Source: Paraglomus occultum
Lineage: Eukaryota > Glomeromycota > Glomeromycetes > Paraglomerales > Paraglomeraceae
Assembly: GCA_910592205.1 (NCBI GenBank)
Contig: CAJVPJ010000025.1
Span: 1-64,000, forward strand
Direction of reading: 5' to 3'
DNA: 64,000 bases
Shown here: one piece after another, positions 36,115 through 47,693 of the stretch
How positions within the stretch are numbered: position 1 is the first letter of the stretch
Layout: each line of letters starts with the position of its first letter
Translations under genes and position numbers: made by a program
The notes under the pieces: generated by a model
What the model saw: the letters and a program-made list of their open reading frames with translations, nothing else
Database searches by the model: none
Told to the model about the DNA's origin: nothing

Positions 36115-36510
36115 AAAAAAATATAGAGTGGATTATACGAATTACACTAGTTGATATAATAATCTTTTGTTTATTTTAATTGCAAATACAAGAAAAAATT
36201 TAGTACGATACTTATTATTAATGTGTCATCTATGCAATAGAGAATTTTTTATGCTATGCAAGCTTGTTTTGCGTTGATCACGATCTACCATATCATTCAC
36301 GTGACACAAACCAAAATTTGCGCACTGTGCGTTGGTCTTGGCAAAATACCATAAAATGACGAAATCCGGTTAATAGTTTATATTCAAAGTTCTTTTTGCT
36401 GGCCGCGCAAGTCAAAAATTCCCCTCGCTCATTCCGAGGAATATTTCCTTAACAGCCACTTTTTCAGAAAACTTCTCCCTCCATTACATTTGCTCTTTCA
36501 CCGGTTTAAC

Positions 36511-37699
36511 ATGACAAACGCGAACGAAAATACTCACGAGCCTTCCCCACACGATCGTATTGTTCTCAATGTCGGTGGCGTCAAGGTGAGAAAAACAAAT
36601 GAATGCCATTTCTTATTATTTAACCAAGGGACTACTGTAAATCGACAGACATACTAATTATCCAGTCAAGGCTCGTTTGTAATCTTGGGCTAATCTATGC
36701 GTTATCGTTTTAATGCATTTTTTCGAACCCGTCAAAACATATCGCAAACTCTACCTCTGCCTGCTCTATCTCAAATTATTCCCTCTCCTCTTCTCCCCAT
36801 CTCCATTCCCATTTTTCTTCCCATCCCCCTTCCCATCTTTTTTCCCATCTTTTTTCCCATCTTTCTTCTCATCCTCCTTTCCCATCCTCCTTCCCATCCT
36901 TCTCTCTCTCTCTTTTTTTCTGCCTTCCTCCCCCCCAAATCCTCCGTCGATTACTTCCATCTCAAATGCATTCCTTTGGGGGACTCAATCCATCAAATAG
37001 TACGAAACTTACAGATCAACCTTAACAGCATACCCAGACACTCTCCTCGGCCGCATGTTTCAGACCCGCAATGCGGCTCTCCTCCATCCGACCAACGGCA
37101 ACGAATACTTTATTGACCGCGACGGCCACGTGTTCCGTCACATACTTCAGTTTTATCGCACAGGAGAATTGCACTATTCGGACGATCCGTCACAAAACCC
37201 CTGTTCCACTATGTACAGCGCAATAACAAGGAAGGAAATAGACACGGAAATCGACTATTTTCAAATTCCTGTCGGTGAACCGTTGAAACTCGGTCGTCTA
37301 GTCAGACAGGCGATGTTTGATAAAGTAGATGATTTTATCGAAGCGTTGAAAAATGTCATATATGTCGTTTTATCTAATTTCAAGCGACAAGTCAGTATAA
37401 CCTTTTATGAGGACGAAATGGATCCGGTTGTGGATGATCTCAACTCGGCGTATGTCGGCTCGCTGATATATAATATCATCTTACCGTTTCGAGTGGTTGG
37501 ATTTCTTATATTGGACAAGTTGGGGGATGAGATCGGCAAATATTTTGAGAACAATAATAAGGAATTGAAGTGGGATGCGATAAGAGACGATGATTACAAG
37601 ATCAGTGTCGTGTTAAAGTTTGAATTCAAACATGTGGCAGCTGACGAAATTATTAGAAACACGTGTCTATCTAGTGAGTTGGCGACAAATGATAGCTGA
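36511..37699 (+). CDS. KCTD-type BTB (T1 tetramerisation) domain protein
   Basis: Exon 1 (36511-36585) ends HDRIVLNVGGVK and joins in phase 0 to exon 2 (37001-37699), which begins YETYRSTLTAYPDTLLGRMF. Together they form the classic T1/BTB start (VxLNVGGxxxET...STL..YPDTLLGRMF), continued by EYFIDRDGHVFRHILQFYRT and GELHY. Such proteins oligomerise through the BTB fold and commonly act as Cullin-3 adaptors. Residues after about 110 are not recognisable, with LGRLVRQAMFDKVDDFIEA and a charged C-terminal domain. The product is 257 residues. The 415-bp intron is unusually long for this window because it holds a pyrimidine repeat. Confidence 0.88.
36778..36925. repeat. Polypyrimidine repeat inside the KCTD intron
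   Basis: Imperfect tandem CCCATCTTTT and CCCATCCTCC-like units, almost purine-free on the plus strand. It supplies an extended pyrimidine tract 75 bp before the 3' splice site at 37000 and explains the overlapping Phe/Pro/Ser-rich spurious frames. Confidence 0.85.
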
Positions 37700-38857
37700 T
37701 GAAAGAAGTGGGGAAATCTTATTAATAGTTTTTACCTTAATGGTAGCGACAAGGTTTTGTTGCTTGAGTTCTTTTTTTAGTAAAAAAAAAATAGACTTTG
37801 AAAAGAAAGAAAGCAGATCGAGTATTTATTGTGAGGGGACAAAATGTAGAAACCTCCCACGATAAGGAAGAGTATCACGAACTATATCGTTATTAAAATT
37901 TCACGATGCCCGTTCATGTTATCTGGCCGAACAATAAGTCTTTTGTAAAATTGCGCATTCTTTTTTTCTAATATCACTCGTCTGATTTCACCGATGACGA
38001 TGTTATCGTACCGGAGATGATTGTAGTTTTATGGAGCAGTTTTCCATTGATAGAATTATACGTCAACGAGTGTATCATGAACTAAAAAACACTTGCCGGG
38101 ATTTTCCTCAACCAACAGTTATTTATTATAAACTTGCGTTGATGTTCGCTTATTGATTATCCGGGCATTTAATCGGAGTGACTTTTTTTTTGAGCTTCTT
38201 TCTAGGCTTCTAATTGAGTTGTAATTTTTGGGTCCATAGTAAAATGACTGTTCATCGTTAGAAATAATCCTATGCCGTGTTATTCTAATTTGACTAAAGC
38301 AGAATTTTGATATGATAAGCAACGCAACGTTGTCCAAACAGAATGTGACTTTCTTGGACTTGTTATCAGCGTTCAATCGAATGCATTATTGGCCGCACCC
38401 ACAATATCCCGGGTGAAGATTGTAAGAAATAGTAATAGGAAGAAAGGAATTGAAGAATGTGTTGGGAATACATTTTGATACAAGTGGAACGTGAATTCAC
38501 TGTTACAATAAGATTTATGCACGAATGATTTAAGGTAATTCATATCGCAATATGAAAAATAAACAATTACTTATATGGTTAGTTTACGAATTAATGACTT
38601 CTACTTTAGCATAACATTATTTATTGTTTACTATATACATTGAGGAAAAGAAGATTAGCGGAGATAAGAAATTAAAGGATGACAAAAAAAATGAAATTGT
38701 ATGGAAAAGCCTTCGCGTCGGTGTTGCTACCAGTAACTAGAAACTCTATTATCGTTTATCCTTCTACGCTCAAATTTCTAATTATTAAGAGAAATGAATG
38801 AAAAATATAATTTATGTACAAATCATGTTTTATAGCATACGGAATATGCTTCTCGAC
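37700..38857. other. Convergent 3' spacer
   Basis: Lies between the plus-strand KCTD gene and the minus-strand acidic-protein gene. Frames at 37620-37865 and 38119-38376 lack any domain. Probably only 3' leaders and terminators. Confidence 0.5.
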
Positions 38858-39628
38858 TTAATGCAATTGTAATAAAGCGTAATAAGCTTCTTTGTTTGCA
38901 TCTCTTTCGGGACAAGGTTCAAAGATATCAATAAAAGCATATGGATTATTGCATAATGGAATATATTCGCCATCGGAAGTAACGATATTTGTAGGCGGTT
39001 CAACGTTATTTTGTTGATCCCACATAACGTTGCAGTACAAGGGAAGAAGGTCATCGATAAAACTGTATGACAACACTGAATCGCAGTCGTCATCATAATT
39101 ATCATAACCAATACCGTCATCAACACATTCTGGCTGGTAGATCTCATCCTTACTATATTTGTTCGGCCCCCATTCCGTCTCTTCATCAATCCACTCGTTT
39201 GCCGTAATCTCTTCAAAATAGGCGTCACAAAGAAACGTCTGTAGATATGCGTCTATTTTCTCTTCGATTTCGTCCCCGTCGTCGTCTTCTTTTTCCGTCA
39301 CCTCTTCTTGGTACAGAAATTCTGGTTTGAACAATTTGGTCACAATCCACCGACGGAATTTCAAATCTTGTCTCAGTTTGTACTCTTCTTTATCCTTTAC
39401 GTTTGTGATATTCCAGATGCTGTCGTCGTCAAGCTTACATTCGTCATAATCCGAAACAAAGGCATAAAACGATTCACGGACGCTCATTGGCGGTGCTTTC
39501 TGAGCTAGTAATCTTTCAAAAATGTCCAGGCTTTCCTTGACACGTTCAATTGGACTTGACGGAGATGTTGAGCGAGAAGACGTTGATGAGAGAGATGGTG
39601 TTGGGATGGGCGAGTATGCGAGCGACAT
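38858..39628 (-). CDS. Acidic hypothetical protein
   Basis: Single-exon 256-residue protein starting MSLAYSPIPTPSLSSTSSRS, a Ser/Pro-rich N-terminus of about 30 residues, then an amphipathic helix (SLDIFERLLAQKAPPMSV). The middle contains KLRQDLKFRRWIVTKLFKPE, and the second half is strongly acidic (EKEDDDGDEIEEKI, DDGIGYDNYDDDCDSV). The length and uninterrupted frame across both AT-rich and GC-richer parts support real coding. No catalytic motif or membrane segment is visible. An acidic-tail role such as a histone-binding or activation surface is possible but unproven. Function unknown. Confidence 0.65.
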   Translation of the reverse strand: MSLAYSPIPTPSLSSTSSRSTSPSSPIERVKESLDIFERLLAQKAPPMSVRESFYAFVSDYDECKLDDDSIWNITNVKDKEEYKLRQDLKFRRWIVTKLFKPEFLYQEEVTEKEDDDGDEIEEKIDAYLQTFLCDAYFEEITANEWIDEETEWGPNKYSKDEIYQPECVDDGIGYDNYDDDCDSVLSYSFIDDLLPLYCNVMWDQQNNVEPPTNIVTSDGEYIPLCNNPYAFIDIFEPCPERDANKEAYYALLQLH

Positions 39629-41269
39629 GTTTTGAAACGGATGAGATAAAAGATACTAGTGTTTTAATAATGGTGTGTTTAGTGAGGAATAAAAACAGGG
39701 AAAATTAGTGTAAAATAATGGATTAAAATTTCTATAATGATTAGATATGACTTTTGTTGATTTTTGAAACAAGAACGCTTTTCGTTCAATCTTGCTCTTG
39801 ATATTAGATATATATAATATGTCCATTAGATCATACACCATCTGTGCTTTGTTGCATTTTACAAATTTATCATTGAACCGCATGTAATGGACAATATCTG
39901 ATGATTAAGGTTCACATTCTCGTGTAGAAAATGATCACGGAACAATAACTTTCACATTTAAAGTACCTTATTAGTATTGTCTTCATTGGCTTGTGTATTT
40001 TGTGATACAATAATTTTTTATCATTCAGGTCTGCGCGCACGACGTGTAACACACGATTGGGAAATGCAGGGATACACAGAAAACATTAAATAATATTACA
40101 ATTGCTTAAGTGAGATAATCAAAATGAAGTAATTTACTAAACGGGGAAACCCGGTTGCAAATGATCATTTTCAGCGTAAATGGCCTAGGCGAAGAACCCA
40201 TTACCATTGTTGCAATGAGATGACGATATCCGTAAGCTTAACAACCCCTGAAATAAGAGCACTACATTAGTAAGTTAATAATACGATATTTTTAATAACG
40301 AATCACATATCCTCTACATCAACTTTACTGTTCAATGACATCATGATGCAAGGCTAATAATCCATTGCAAAAAAACCCCAACTATCTTTGTTATAAAAGC
40401 CTCGTAGAATTTCAATTATTATTTGTATTGCGTATCGTTATCATATCCACTCAGATTTGCACTCTTGTTTATTAAGTAAATATGTCACGAGTTTCAATTA
40501 ATTATCGTTAAATATTTTAAATGTAAACATTATTCAGATTGTAAATTTACTCTAGGAATTAAATTGAGTTTTATTGGACGGAAGAGACGGAAAGTCGGGC
40601 TCCAACAATCATTGGCGAACCCTCATTGTCATTCTAAACTTTAATGCCGCCATTATTGCACGTGAAGTCTTCAATTCAAACCAACTGAATGTAATCTCAT
40701 TTCTGGTATCGTGACTCGCATTCGGAAACCACTTTGGTCCGCAATAACGGTTAAATATTGAACCAAACATTAAATACTTGTACAAAATTAATTAGGTTGG
40801 CCTGAATCGATTTATTTTATGTAATTCGACAAAATAATAAAACGTCTTTTACTCTTAAATAAATCTATAATTCTCATGTTCTTATTTCAAGACTAAATAA
40901 GTATAAAAACAAACCGCGTATATAATTGAGAATACGCAGAATTAAAATCAACGTTATTTTACCATTTAGCGTTATTATGAGAGTATAATTCTAACTCGGT
41001 AAAATTCAGGATACGGTTAATGCGTTTATCCAGATAAATCAACGTTCGTATGTATTTAAAACGATTGAAGACTTTGAAGCTACGGCAATACTAGCGGAAC
41101 CAGCATCGGAACGAATAACCGTATGTAATAGAAGCCACCTAAACGCCAATCTCACTTGACTTTAAAACTCGAGAATATCAAATGTACACGGCTAGTTTAA
41201 TAAATTATGGACGAGTTTTATTAATTTATTTATTTCCTTCAAAGTAATTCTTTTATTTATGCATCACTT
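39629..41269. other. AT-rich spacer
   Basis: No supported gene. The frame 39656-39883 (-) continues upstream of the acidic-protein gene but has no domain. The promoter of that gene must lie near 39630-39900. Confidence 0.5.
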
Positions 41270-41400
41270 ATTTTACAGTTTTGTCGTAATTCTTGATAAA
41301 TTCATAAACCGTTCTCATTTTATCTATAGAAGTTTTTAATAATTTTGGTCTTTTTGATGTATCCTTGATTTTTGTTTAAACTGCTTCTAATTGAGCGTTA
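41270..41400 (-). pseudogene. Possible second decayed copy of the small Lys-rich gene
   Basis: Plus-strand TTCTTGATAAATTCATAAACC at 41291-41311 and TAAACTGCTTCTAATTG near 41377-41393 match the 17.9-kb relic (TTCTTGATAAATTTTATAAG, GAATGCTTCTTAATAG) and the intact gene at matching spacing. The centre is too diverged to align by eye, so this call is tentative. Confidence 0.35.
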
Positions 41401-42086
41401 ATGTTTATGTCGATTGTCAAGCATTTTTCGTTTTCGGATAAAATTCGTTTACTTTTTGTTATTAAATTTTCTATTCTGTATAAACTGGTTTTTCATGTTC
41501 TGTTTTTTATATATAATCTCAATTATTAGTTGATGCTGACTCGTACCAGTAAGCAAAGTTTTTCAAAACCATAAAATATATCTTACAATAAAAAAAAAAG
41601 AAAAGTAAATTTGGTAATATTAAATCGCTTCATCACTTTCTATGCTGACATACTCGTACTATTAGACTGGATAAGGTCATTAACATTCAATTTGGTAAAT
41701 AACGGTAAATGGTTGAGCCAAAAATAGAAATGGTAAAGGGTTTTGTAAATGATTTTTCCATATGGTTGAGCGATATCATACCAATCCGTAGAGTTGTCAT
41801 GTTACACATGCGCTAGTATTGTCAAGGGCAAGATCCATGAGTCATTGTCAAAATATGGTAACCAATGGTTGCACTACAGAGATGGCACAATCATATCGCA
41901 ATAATACGTTGTTCCGTAAGCACAAAGTATTGTTGACCAAAGATATTGTGCCAAACCGCATACAAATAGAAAGACCCCCCGAACCGTTGTCTCTTTGTCG
42001 CGGACATCTCCTTTCTTCCCTCTTTACAAAAAGAAGTCAATTATCGTTGGATACCTCTTGGAAGGACCATCAACTAGTATTCGGGG
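41401..42086. other. Spacer upstream of the two-exon gene
   Basis: The frame 41819-42091 (+) runs into the TATA box and is unlikely to be coding. Nothing else is supported. Confidence 0.5.
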
Positions 42087-42094
42087 TATAAAAT
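42087..42094 (+). promoter_or_regulatory. TATA box of the gene at 42207
   Basis: TATAAAAT lies 113 bp upstream of the ATG. The intervening leader is rich in A runs (42140-42170), as often seen in fungal 5' leaders. A good positional match for a core promoter. Confidence 0.6.
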
Positions 42095-42206
42095 AAACCG
42101 TCGCTACCAGTCGACCGTCAGTTGGAATTCATCAAGTTAAAAAAAAAAAAAACAAAAGCAAAAAAAAATTATTACTACGAACGCTATAGCCGTTATATGA
42201 TCAAAA

Positions 42207-42843
42207 ATGTCGATTCCAGCAGCAGCAAAACAACGTAAAGTACAAATTCGACATTCAGCGCTGGCCGCAGAAGAAATAGCAACGTTTTATTCCAACCATC
42301 CTCACGGCGACTTGGTTGCATCAGCCGTCAGTCTGATGCGACGGATGAAGTCTCTTAAAGAACCGACTTCCGTTATACTTCCCGAATTCGACCAAGTCCT
42401 CTCCAAAATCGAACCAGAGATATGGCAGTATCGATCTCCTGACTCTCCAGAATATAAGTTTTGGGTCGAATTGGTTGATCTGAAGATTAGGATTATCGAA
42501 TTGAAAGACAAGTACGTGAAAGACATGGAGCAAGGGCGCATTGAGGGTCACACGCCAACAAAGGTTACTGCAGAGGAAACAAAAAGGAGGAGGAGATGGG
42601 GATTCTTGAAGAAAACATCAAAAGTTAAGATCAAATCGGATTGCGGAGACGAGAAAAGAACTTCATTGTGAGTATTCACGAAGAAATATATTTTTAAAAT
42701 TTGTCCTCGTAAAAAACCTTACTTATCAGTCTTGTTTGATCATACTTTGCAGACTTCGATTGAAGGATATTTTTAGTCGAAATAGGCGGCCTTCTACTGA
42801 CAAGAACTCGTTCAATGGATTTATACATCGTTTTACATTCTAA
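42207..42843 (+). CDS. Hypothetical basic protein, two exons
   Basis: Exon 1 (42207-42667) and exon 2 (42753-42843) are joined by an 85-bp GTGAGT...CAG intron in phase 2, giving 183 residues. Without the splice the frame ends three nucleotides after the donor GT, at 42671. I favour the spliced form because the donor is near consensus and exon 2 stays open with a basic sequence (LRLKDIFSRNRRPSTDKN). The N-terminal half has helices SALAAEEIATFYSNHP and ASAVSLMRRMKSL. The middle reads FDQVLSKIEPEIWQYRSPDS. The end is Lys/Arg-rich (KRRRRWGFLKKTSKVKIK), a likely nuclear or membrane-surface patch. No known family. A TATA box and A-rich leader support expression. Confidence 0.65.
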
Positions 42844-43409
42844 GCAAAAACTGATAATCTTTAATGCGAATAATGGACATTTTTATTATCAATTATTATT
42901 TGTATTATATCTAGGAAGGAATTTAGAGTTCTAAACCGATTAATTCATAATTTTTCGTTACGGTGGAGGGCCTCTGAATTAATTAACTATCCTTGTGTAA
43001 ATAAAAAGTAAAATAAATATTCTTGGTTACCGAAGTAATGAACAAAATATAGAAAACCTGTCAGTGTTTCATCGATTAACCTTTAATTGAATGATGATAC
43101 CAAATGATACCGAGTAGTTACCAGATCAGAAATTCTGTGGATCATCCCATGCGTTTCATGATAACAATAAGGGAGGTTATGTCACGTTATTGGTTATATG
43201 GCATTCCTTATTTGTTAATGATCCTTATCTTTAAAACTTAAATAATTTATTATGATAAAGTTTGTCAGAAAATGTTGTGAGATGATACAAAACCCCTGTT
43301 GAATGAAGTCTCGGTATGTTTTAGGGGTTATTATTATCTATGACAGCTGATACATTTAGTGTTTAAGCACCTGGGTAATTTGGTAACATTTCTAATTGCT
43401 TAATAATGG
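42844..43409. other. Convergent spacer
   Basis: AT-rich, between the two-exon gene (+) and the reductase (-). No open frame of interest. Confidence 0.6.
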
Positions 43410-44460
43410 TCACCACCACTTTTCAAATTTAATTCTCCCTTCCTCAATGCCTCGTGCTCTCAGCCATCCAATAATGTCGTCTTCCATAGAAGGAGGACCA
43501 CAAATAAACCATTTCGATCTCATCGAATGATCTCTCTCAGCGTCGACAATGGTATCTATGACATCTTTGCTTATCCTCATTCCATACGCAAATTCACTCT
43601 CACTGTTTGACGAATCCATACTCTCTTCCTTTGTAATATAGTAAGTACAGACCATATTACCGTTCCAATTCTTCCTTAAATTCTCGATTCTCTCTAAAAA
43701 CAATAGTTCGCTATACGTCTTGGCACTATACAACAGTCTAATATCTCTCAGAATTCCTTCCTGATCTCCGCATTCACATATATAGTCCAGCATACTCATC
43801 AGAGGATTAATCCCGACACCACCAGCAATCATTACGACGCTTCTAGTTTCGTCATTCTTTTCTTCTTCTTCATTCCATACAAAATCGCCGCCAACTCTTA
43901 CCTCGACCACATCTCCAACTTTTGCCTCTTCGTGGAACCACTTGGCAGGGGGATGCGTCGAGTGTTTCACTGCTAGCTGGAAATGTGGTGATAATGGATG
44001 AGACGTGAGAGAAAACCCGCCCACGGTTGGAATGTTTGGTATAAACACGTCTAGCCATTGGCCAGGGAGAAACGTGATTTTTGTGGGAGAAAGGTATGAA
44101 AAGAGAAAGGATTTTATTGTCGGAGTTTCCTGAGTTATGGAGATTATCGTTGCAGGTATTTTAGACTAAGCAGGCAACATGCACAATGTGAGGAAATGAA
44201 TGTGAGACTATTGTAACAAGTTTTAAATGATGAGGGTTAAGCATGAAACAAGTAACTTTCTGAAATGCGTTATAGTTTACCTTTTGTCTTTGGATGTGAC
44301 TTGTTCGTTCAAGATGGGTTGTGGATAGGTTCAAGATATTACTTTGTTGTCGTTGTTGTTGCCGAGACATCGTCCGATGGACATGTCTTTTAGTAAATTG
44401 TGAAACAATTCTTGACTGTAAATTGTCGTTTATCTCTCTGTATAGTCGAGTTCTGAACAT
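43410..44460 (-). CDS. OXNAD1: OXNAD1-type FAD/NAD(P) oxidoreductase
   Basis: Flavodoxin-reductase-fold enzyme of the OXNAD1 group. Exon 1 (44460-44281) and exon 2 (44165-43410) join in phase 0 to give 311 residues, almost the length of human OXNAD1 (312). The N-terminus is Arg-rich and short of acids (MFRTRLYREI, FTKRHVHRTMSRQQQRQ), fitting a mitochondrial targeting peptide. Then come HLERTSHIQRQK, the FAD-binding PGQWLDVFIP, VGGFSLTSHPLSP and HPPAKWFHE, followed by the NAD(P)-binding VVMIAGGVGINPLMSML, RLLYSAKTYSELLFLE and WFICGPPSMEDD. The terminus EKWW is the aromatic end seen in this family. The physiological electron acceptor is unknown. Intact. The longer minus-strand frame upstream of 44460 is probably not translated. 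Confidence 0.92.
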
Positions 44461-44950
44461 TAAAGAATTCAGAGTGTATAAATTATGACGTTGATCTGTC
44501 CATAATAATATACACGTGCATAGTGTCCAACCAACAAGACATGCAAAGAAAGCAGAAACGTCATTACACCTTAAACTGTTCAACGTTGCAACAACGTATT
44601 TTTAATACGTTGTTTAACTCATTGACTCACCTTATTAATGCGAATAATGAACGATCTCAATGTGTTTCATTCTGTTGAAGCTTAAAATAGCATCGGTTAA
44701 CGTTTCATATTAATATCGACAAAGTCTATGCTATCGTTCTCTTAACAGTTGCATTCAGTATTTCGATTGTCAGACAATACAGTGAGCCAATAAAGACCTC
44801 AAACCCCAGACAATACACTGAACCCTCTATCATTCAACCTCCATCAATGTTGCATCTTTCATAAATGCACGCAACCCTTCCATTCCTGAGCTGGTAATTA
44901 GGCGTAAATGCAAATCCGTCTCCAAACGCACGCCCGTGATATTAATCGGA
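44461..44950. other. Spacer between OXNAD1 and the second accessory island
   Basis: Contains the OXNAD1 promoter. No gene is supported. Confidence 0.55.
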
Positions 44951-45307
44951 TTAGACGTAAATGCACCCTATAGACAAAGACCAAATAAAGAAATTACAGT
45001 GTCGCACAACTGTAGACAGACCAAATAAACTGGATGTTAGTGTCTTCTGGCATCCAATAATTATACGGATTAACCAGCTGTTGAATTTTGTAGGAAGCAG
45101 TCGGATTCGACTACTAATTATAATAGCAATAGCAATAGCTGATGACAGGACTAAGCCCAAATAATGATGTTTTAAAAAGCTCTTGACAAATCCATGTACA
45201 TGTATTGCTATTAGGCATGCTGCAACAAAGCCAGACACAGTGAACATTCTATTATGAGAGACTGATGTGGCCTGAAAGTTAATGGATTTGCCTAATACTA
45301 ATGACAT
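44951..45307 (-). CDS. Small membrane ORF derived from a dispersed repeat
   Basis: An ATG at 45307 opens 118 codons. Hydrophobic stretches occur at residues 22-36 (FTVSGFVAACLIAIHV) and 49-65 (YLGLVLSSAIAIAIIIS), so two membrane segments are possible. Part of it (45214-45273) is homologous to non-coding repeat copies at 23197-23259 and 55829-55864, which argues that it is repeat sequence that happens to be open. No family recognised. Confidence 0.3.
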   Translation of the reverse strand: MSLVLGKSINFQATSVSHNRMFTVSGFVAACLIAIHVHGFVKSFLKHHYLGLVLSSAIAIAIIISSRIRLLPTKFNSWLIRIIIGCQKTLTSSLFGLSTVVRHCNFFIWSLSIGCIYV

Positions 45308-45536
45308 TTTGACTGCTCACAGCTTTATCTTATTATTATATGCAAATTTATGTAAATAACAGTTTTAAATATATTTAGTTAATTGTGCTCCTTTTTCAAA
45401 CACCAATCAGGAAAAACTTTGCCACCCATTCTGATTACATCAGAGTATTGTAATTGCATTGAATGTTTATTGTTATTATATTACAAACATTGATGTGCAG
45501 TAAAACAGATAATGAAAGAAATTCCAATTACAATTA

Positions 45537-47693
45537 GTTAAATTGTAATAATATTCTGCCATTTGATCCTACCCTCACAAAGAATGGATAAGAGTGTATA
45601 AAAAAGTGACTCAATGTCATCATCAATGGTATATTAAACTTCTTCCCTTCACAGATACTTCCTAAGATCTGGAATAATAGCTTTAAGTTAAATGAATGGC
45701 AAGAAATATGTATAACCCACAAGTAAAAACCTATACCTTTAAAGAGCAGTAAAGTAATGTTGCAGATAATTGTTTTGTTACCATATTATCTGTAAATGTA
45801 GCAATGCCCCAATCAATGAGGTACCCATGACTCTCATAGAGGATTATATTTGTTGGTTTTATGTCATGGTGCAAAATTCCATTCTGATTGGCAAATTTGA
45901 TTGTGTGGGTGACATCTTGTAGGGCACAGAGTATGGTCTTCAAGTCATGCTGTGATGTTTCATGATGTTGGCCAAATGGTTTAATCACCATATATCTATA
46001 CACTAAATATAATAATAAACCCATTATTCAACTATTCAAAACCAAAAGAAATTAAGAACAATGCTATCCAAACTAAAACTGGTATATTAATATGGTACTT
46101 ACTTTTGACCATTATGCAGAACTCCATGACTGACTACTTGAGAAATTCCAATATTGCAAGGTTTTCAAGAATAATATGTTCATCATCATCTGTAGAAGCC
46201 TTAAATACAGCTTTCTCATTATAATGATCAGTGACAACAGCAACAAAAGTTCCTTGATCACTTGGTATTGGCCTCCTACTAATTAGTGATTTAAACTTGA
46301 ATTTGTCACCAATTCTATCAACTAAATGCCTCTCATCTTCAGGTGAAACATAGCCTAAGACTTCTTTTGGTGATGTTACAAACTGCACCAGCATTCTCAA
46401 AGTTTGTGAGTCCCTATTAGTTAAATTTAGTGCATGTATATGTATGCCAGATCACTTGAATTTATATCTCCGGTCATGTGTATGAATTCAATATGTGAGT
46501 CACTGGCAATAGCACCAATGGCAAACTTCCTGTCTTGTTGGAAATCAAACATGTGCCCAAATCTATCCACTACCACAAGCTGTCCTAATGCTTCATGGTG
46601 ATCTGAGACTAAATTGTGCTTTAGTTCAATTGCTGAAACAAGCTGTGGCCAAAGGGGTATATTTCCATCAAGAATGGCAATATCAATCTTGGCTGTTGGA
46701 TCCTTAAGGTAATTCTTGGTTGATGCATCATGAAGAACCCATGGGTTTTGCTGCATTAATATTAATGCAAAAAATTTATTAAATTTTTCTTGGGTATCAG
46801 CTTCCTTACTACAAGTCATAGAGAGCTTTTTATTTTGTGATGATAGTCTACATTCTCTAAACATTGCCCAATATTTCCATAATAATAAAGGGGACTCATT
46901 GAAAAACTGTAGACCCACTGCACCTTCTTTTGCAACTCTATTTCCAATATTGATTGCTGATGTGATTGTATGTTGTGATTTGAGGATTTGCTTATTAAGC
47001 TTCTCTTGGTTTTCCTCCAGGGAACATAACCATCTGTGTGTTTCATTACCTTCTTCATCTTCAAAAGTTCGTTTGAGAGAAACTAGAAAAGTAACTCTAT
47101 TTAGTGATAAATCCACAGTACAGAAAAAGCATATTCTTTGTCTAACAAGAGATGTATGTGTATGAATTCAGATTATGCAACAAACACGGAAATTAATTGA
47201 AAAAATATGAGTCAGAAAAAATCAACAGGCAGCTCAGTCATATAGTATATATTCATACCTGGAATGCCTGATAGTGGATTGAATAAACAAAATGATAGAT
47301 GGTGATTTATGATTTGAGATAAAGTTAGCAAAAAAAAATAAAACGTTGCATAATATCAAACAAATATATACCTGTTGGTGGCTCTATAACAATGTAGAAG
47401 CTTTCATCAGTAAGATCATTATCTGAAATTGTATTAGCAATTTTTGATCTAGGAAGTAATCTGCGTTTCTCAGCCTCAGCTAAGTCAATTTGCATGGTTC
47501 CATCCCCTATTGGTACAGATACGGCCCAAAGTGTAAGTTCTGTTGCGTCAACATTACTGAACGTATGTTGCCTCTCCTCCCATATCAATTTTCGCAGGTG
47601 GCTGACTGTTTTGCTTTTTTCAATGTCAGCTGCAAATGCCTTCTCCGTTGGTTCACCCTGCACAAGACAGAACAGAGAAATGGGGTTGCTCAA
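45537..47693 (-). pseudogene. Crinkler (CRN) effector-type gene with nuclease and kinase domains, broken
   Basis: Domain order matches nuclease-kinase Crinkler proteins: an N-terminal ubiquitin-like header (47693-47372, ISLFCLVQGE signature, later LTLWAVSVP and VIEPPT), a PD-(D/E)XK nuclease domain (about 46900-46500, with KIDIAILDGN and AIELKHNL giving the D...ExK core), then a protein-kinase-like domain (MVIKPFG hinge; HHDIKPTNI catalytic loop at about 45876-45850; DWGIA in place of DFG). Breaks: the first header codon is TTG, with no in-frame ATG before an upstream stop; frames change at about 46430, 46137 and 45640 without usable introns. A 9-nt exon (47267-47259) may sit between header and nuclease, but skipping it also keeps frame. 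The family is described as secreted or host-nucleus effectors; here it is probably dead. Confidence 0.8.

Noticed and set aside
41819..42091. 90-codon plus-strand frame
   Set aside because: It runs into the TATA box of the next gene and shows no domain.
46752..46769. Perfect 18-bp palindrome TGCATTAATATTAATGCA
   Set aside because: It lies inside the Crinkler nuclease coding part, where it encodes an ordinary Ala-Leu-Ile-Leu-Met run; no reason to call it a site.
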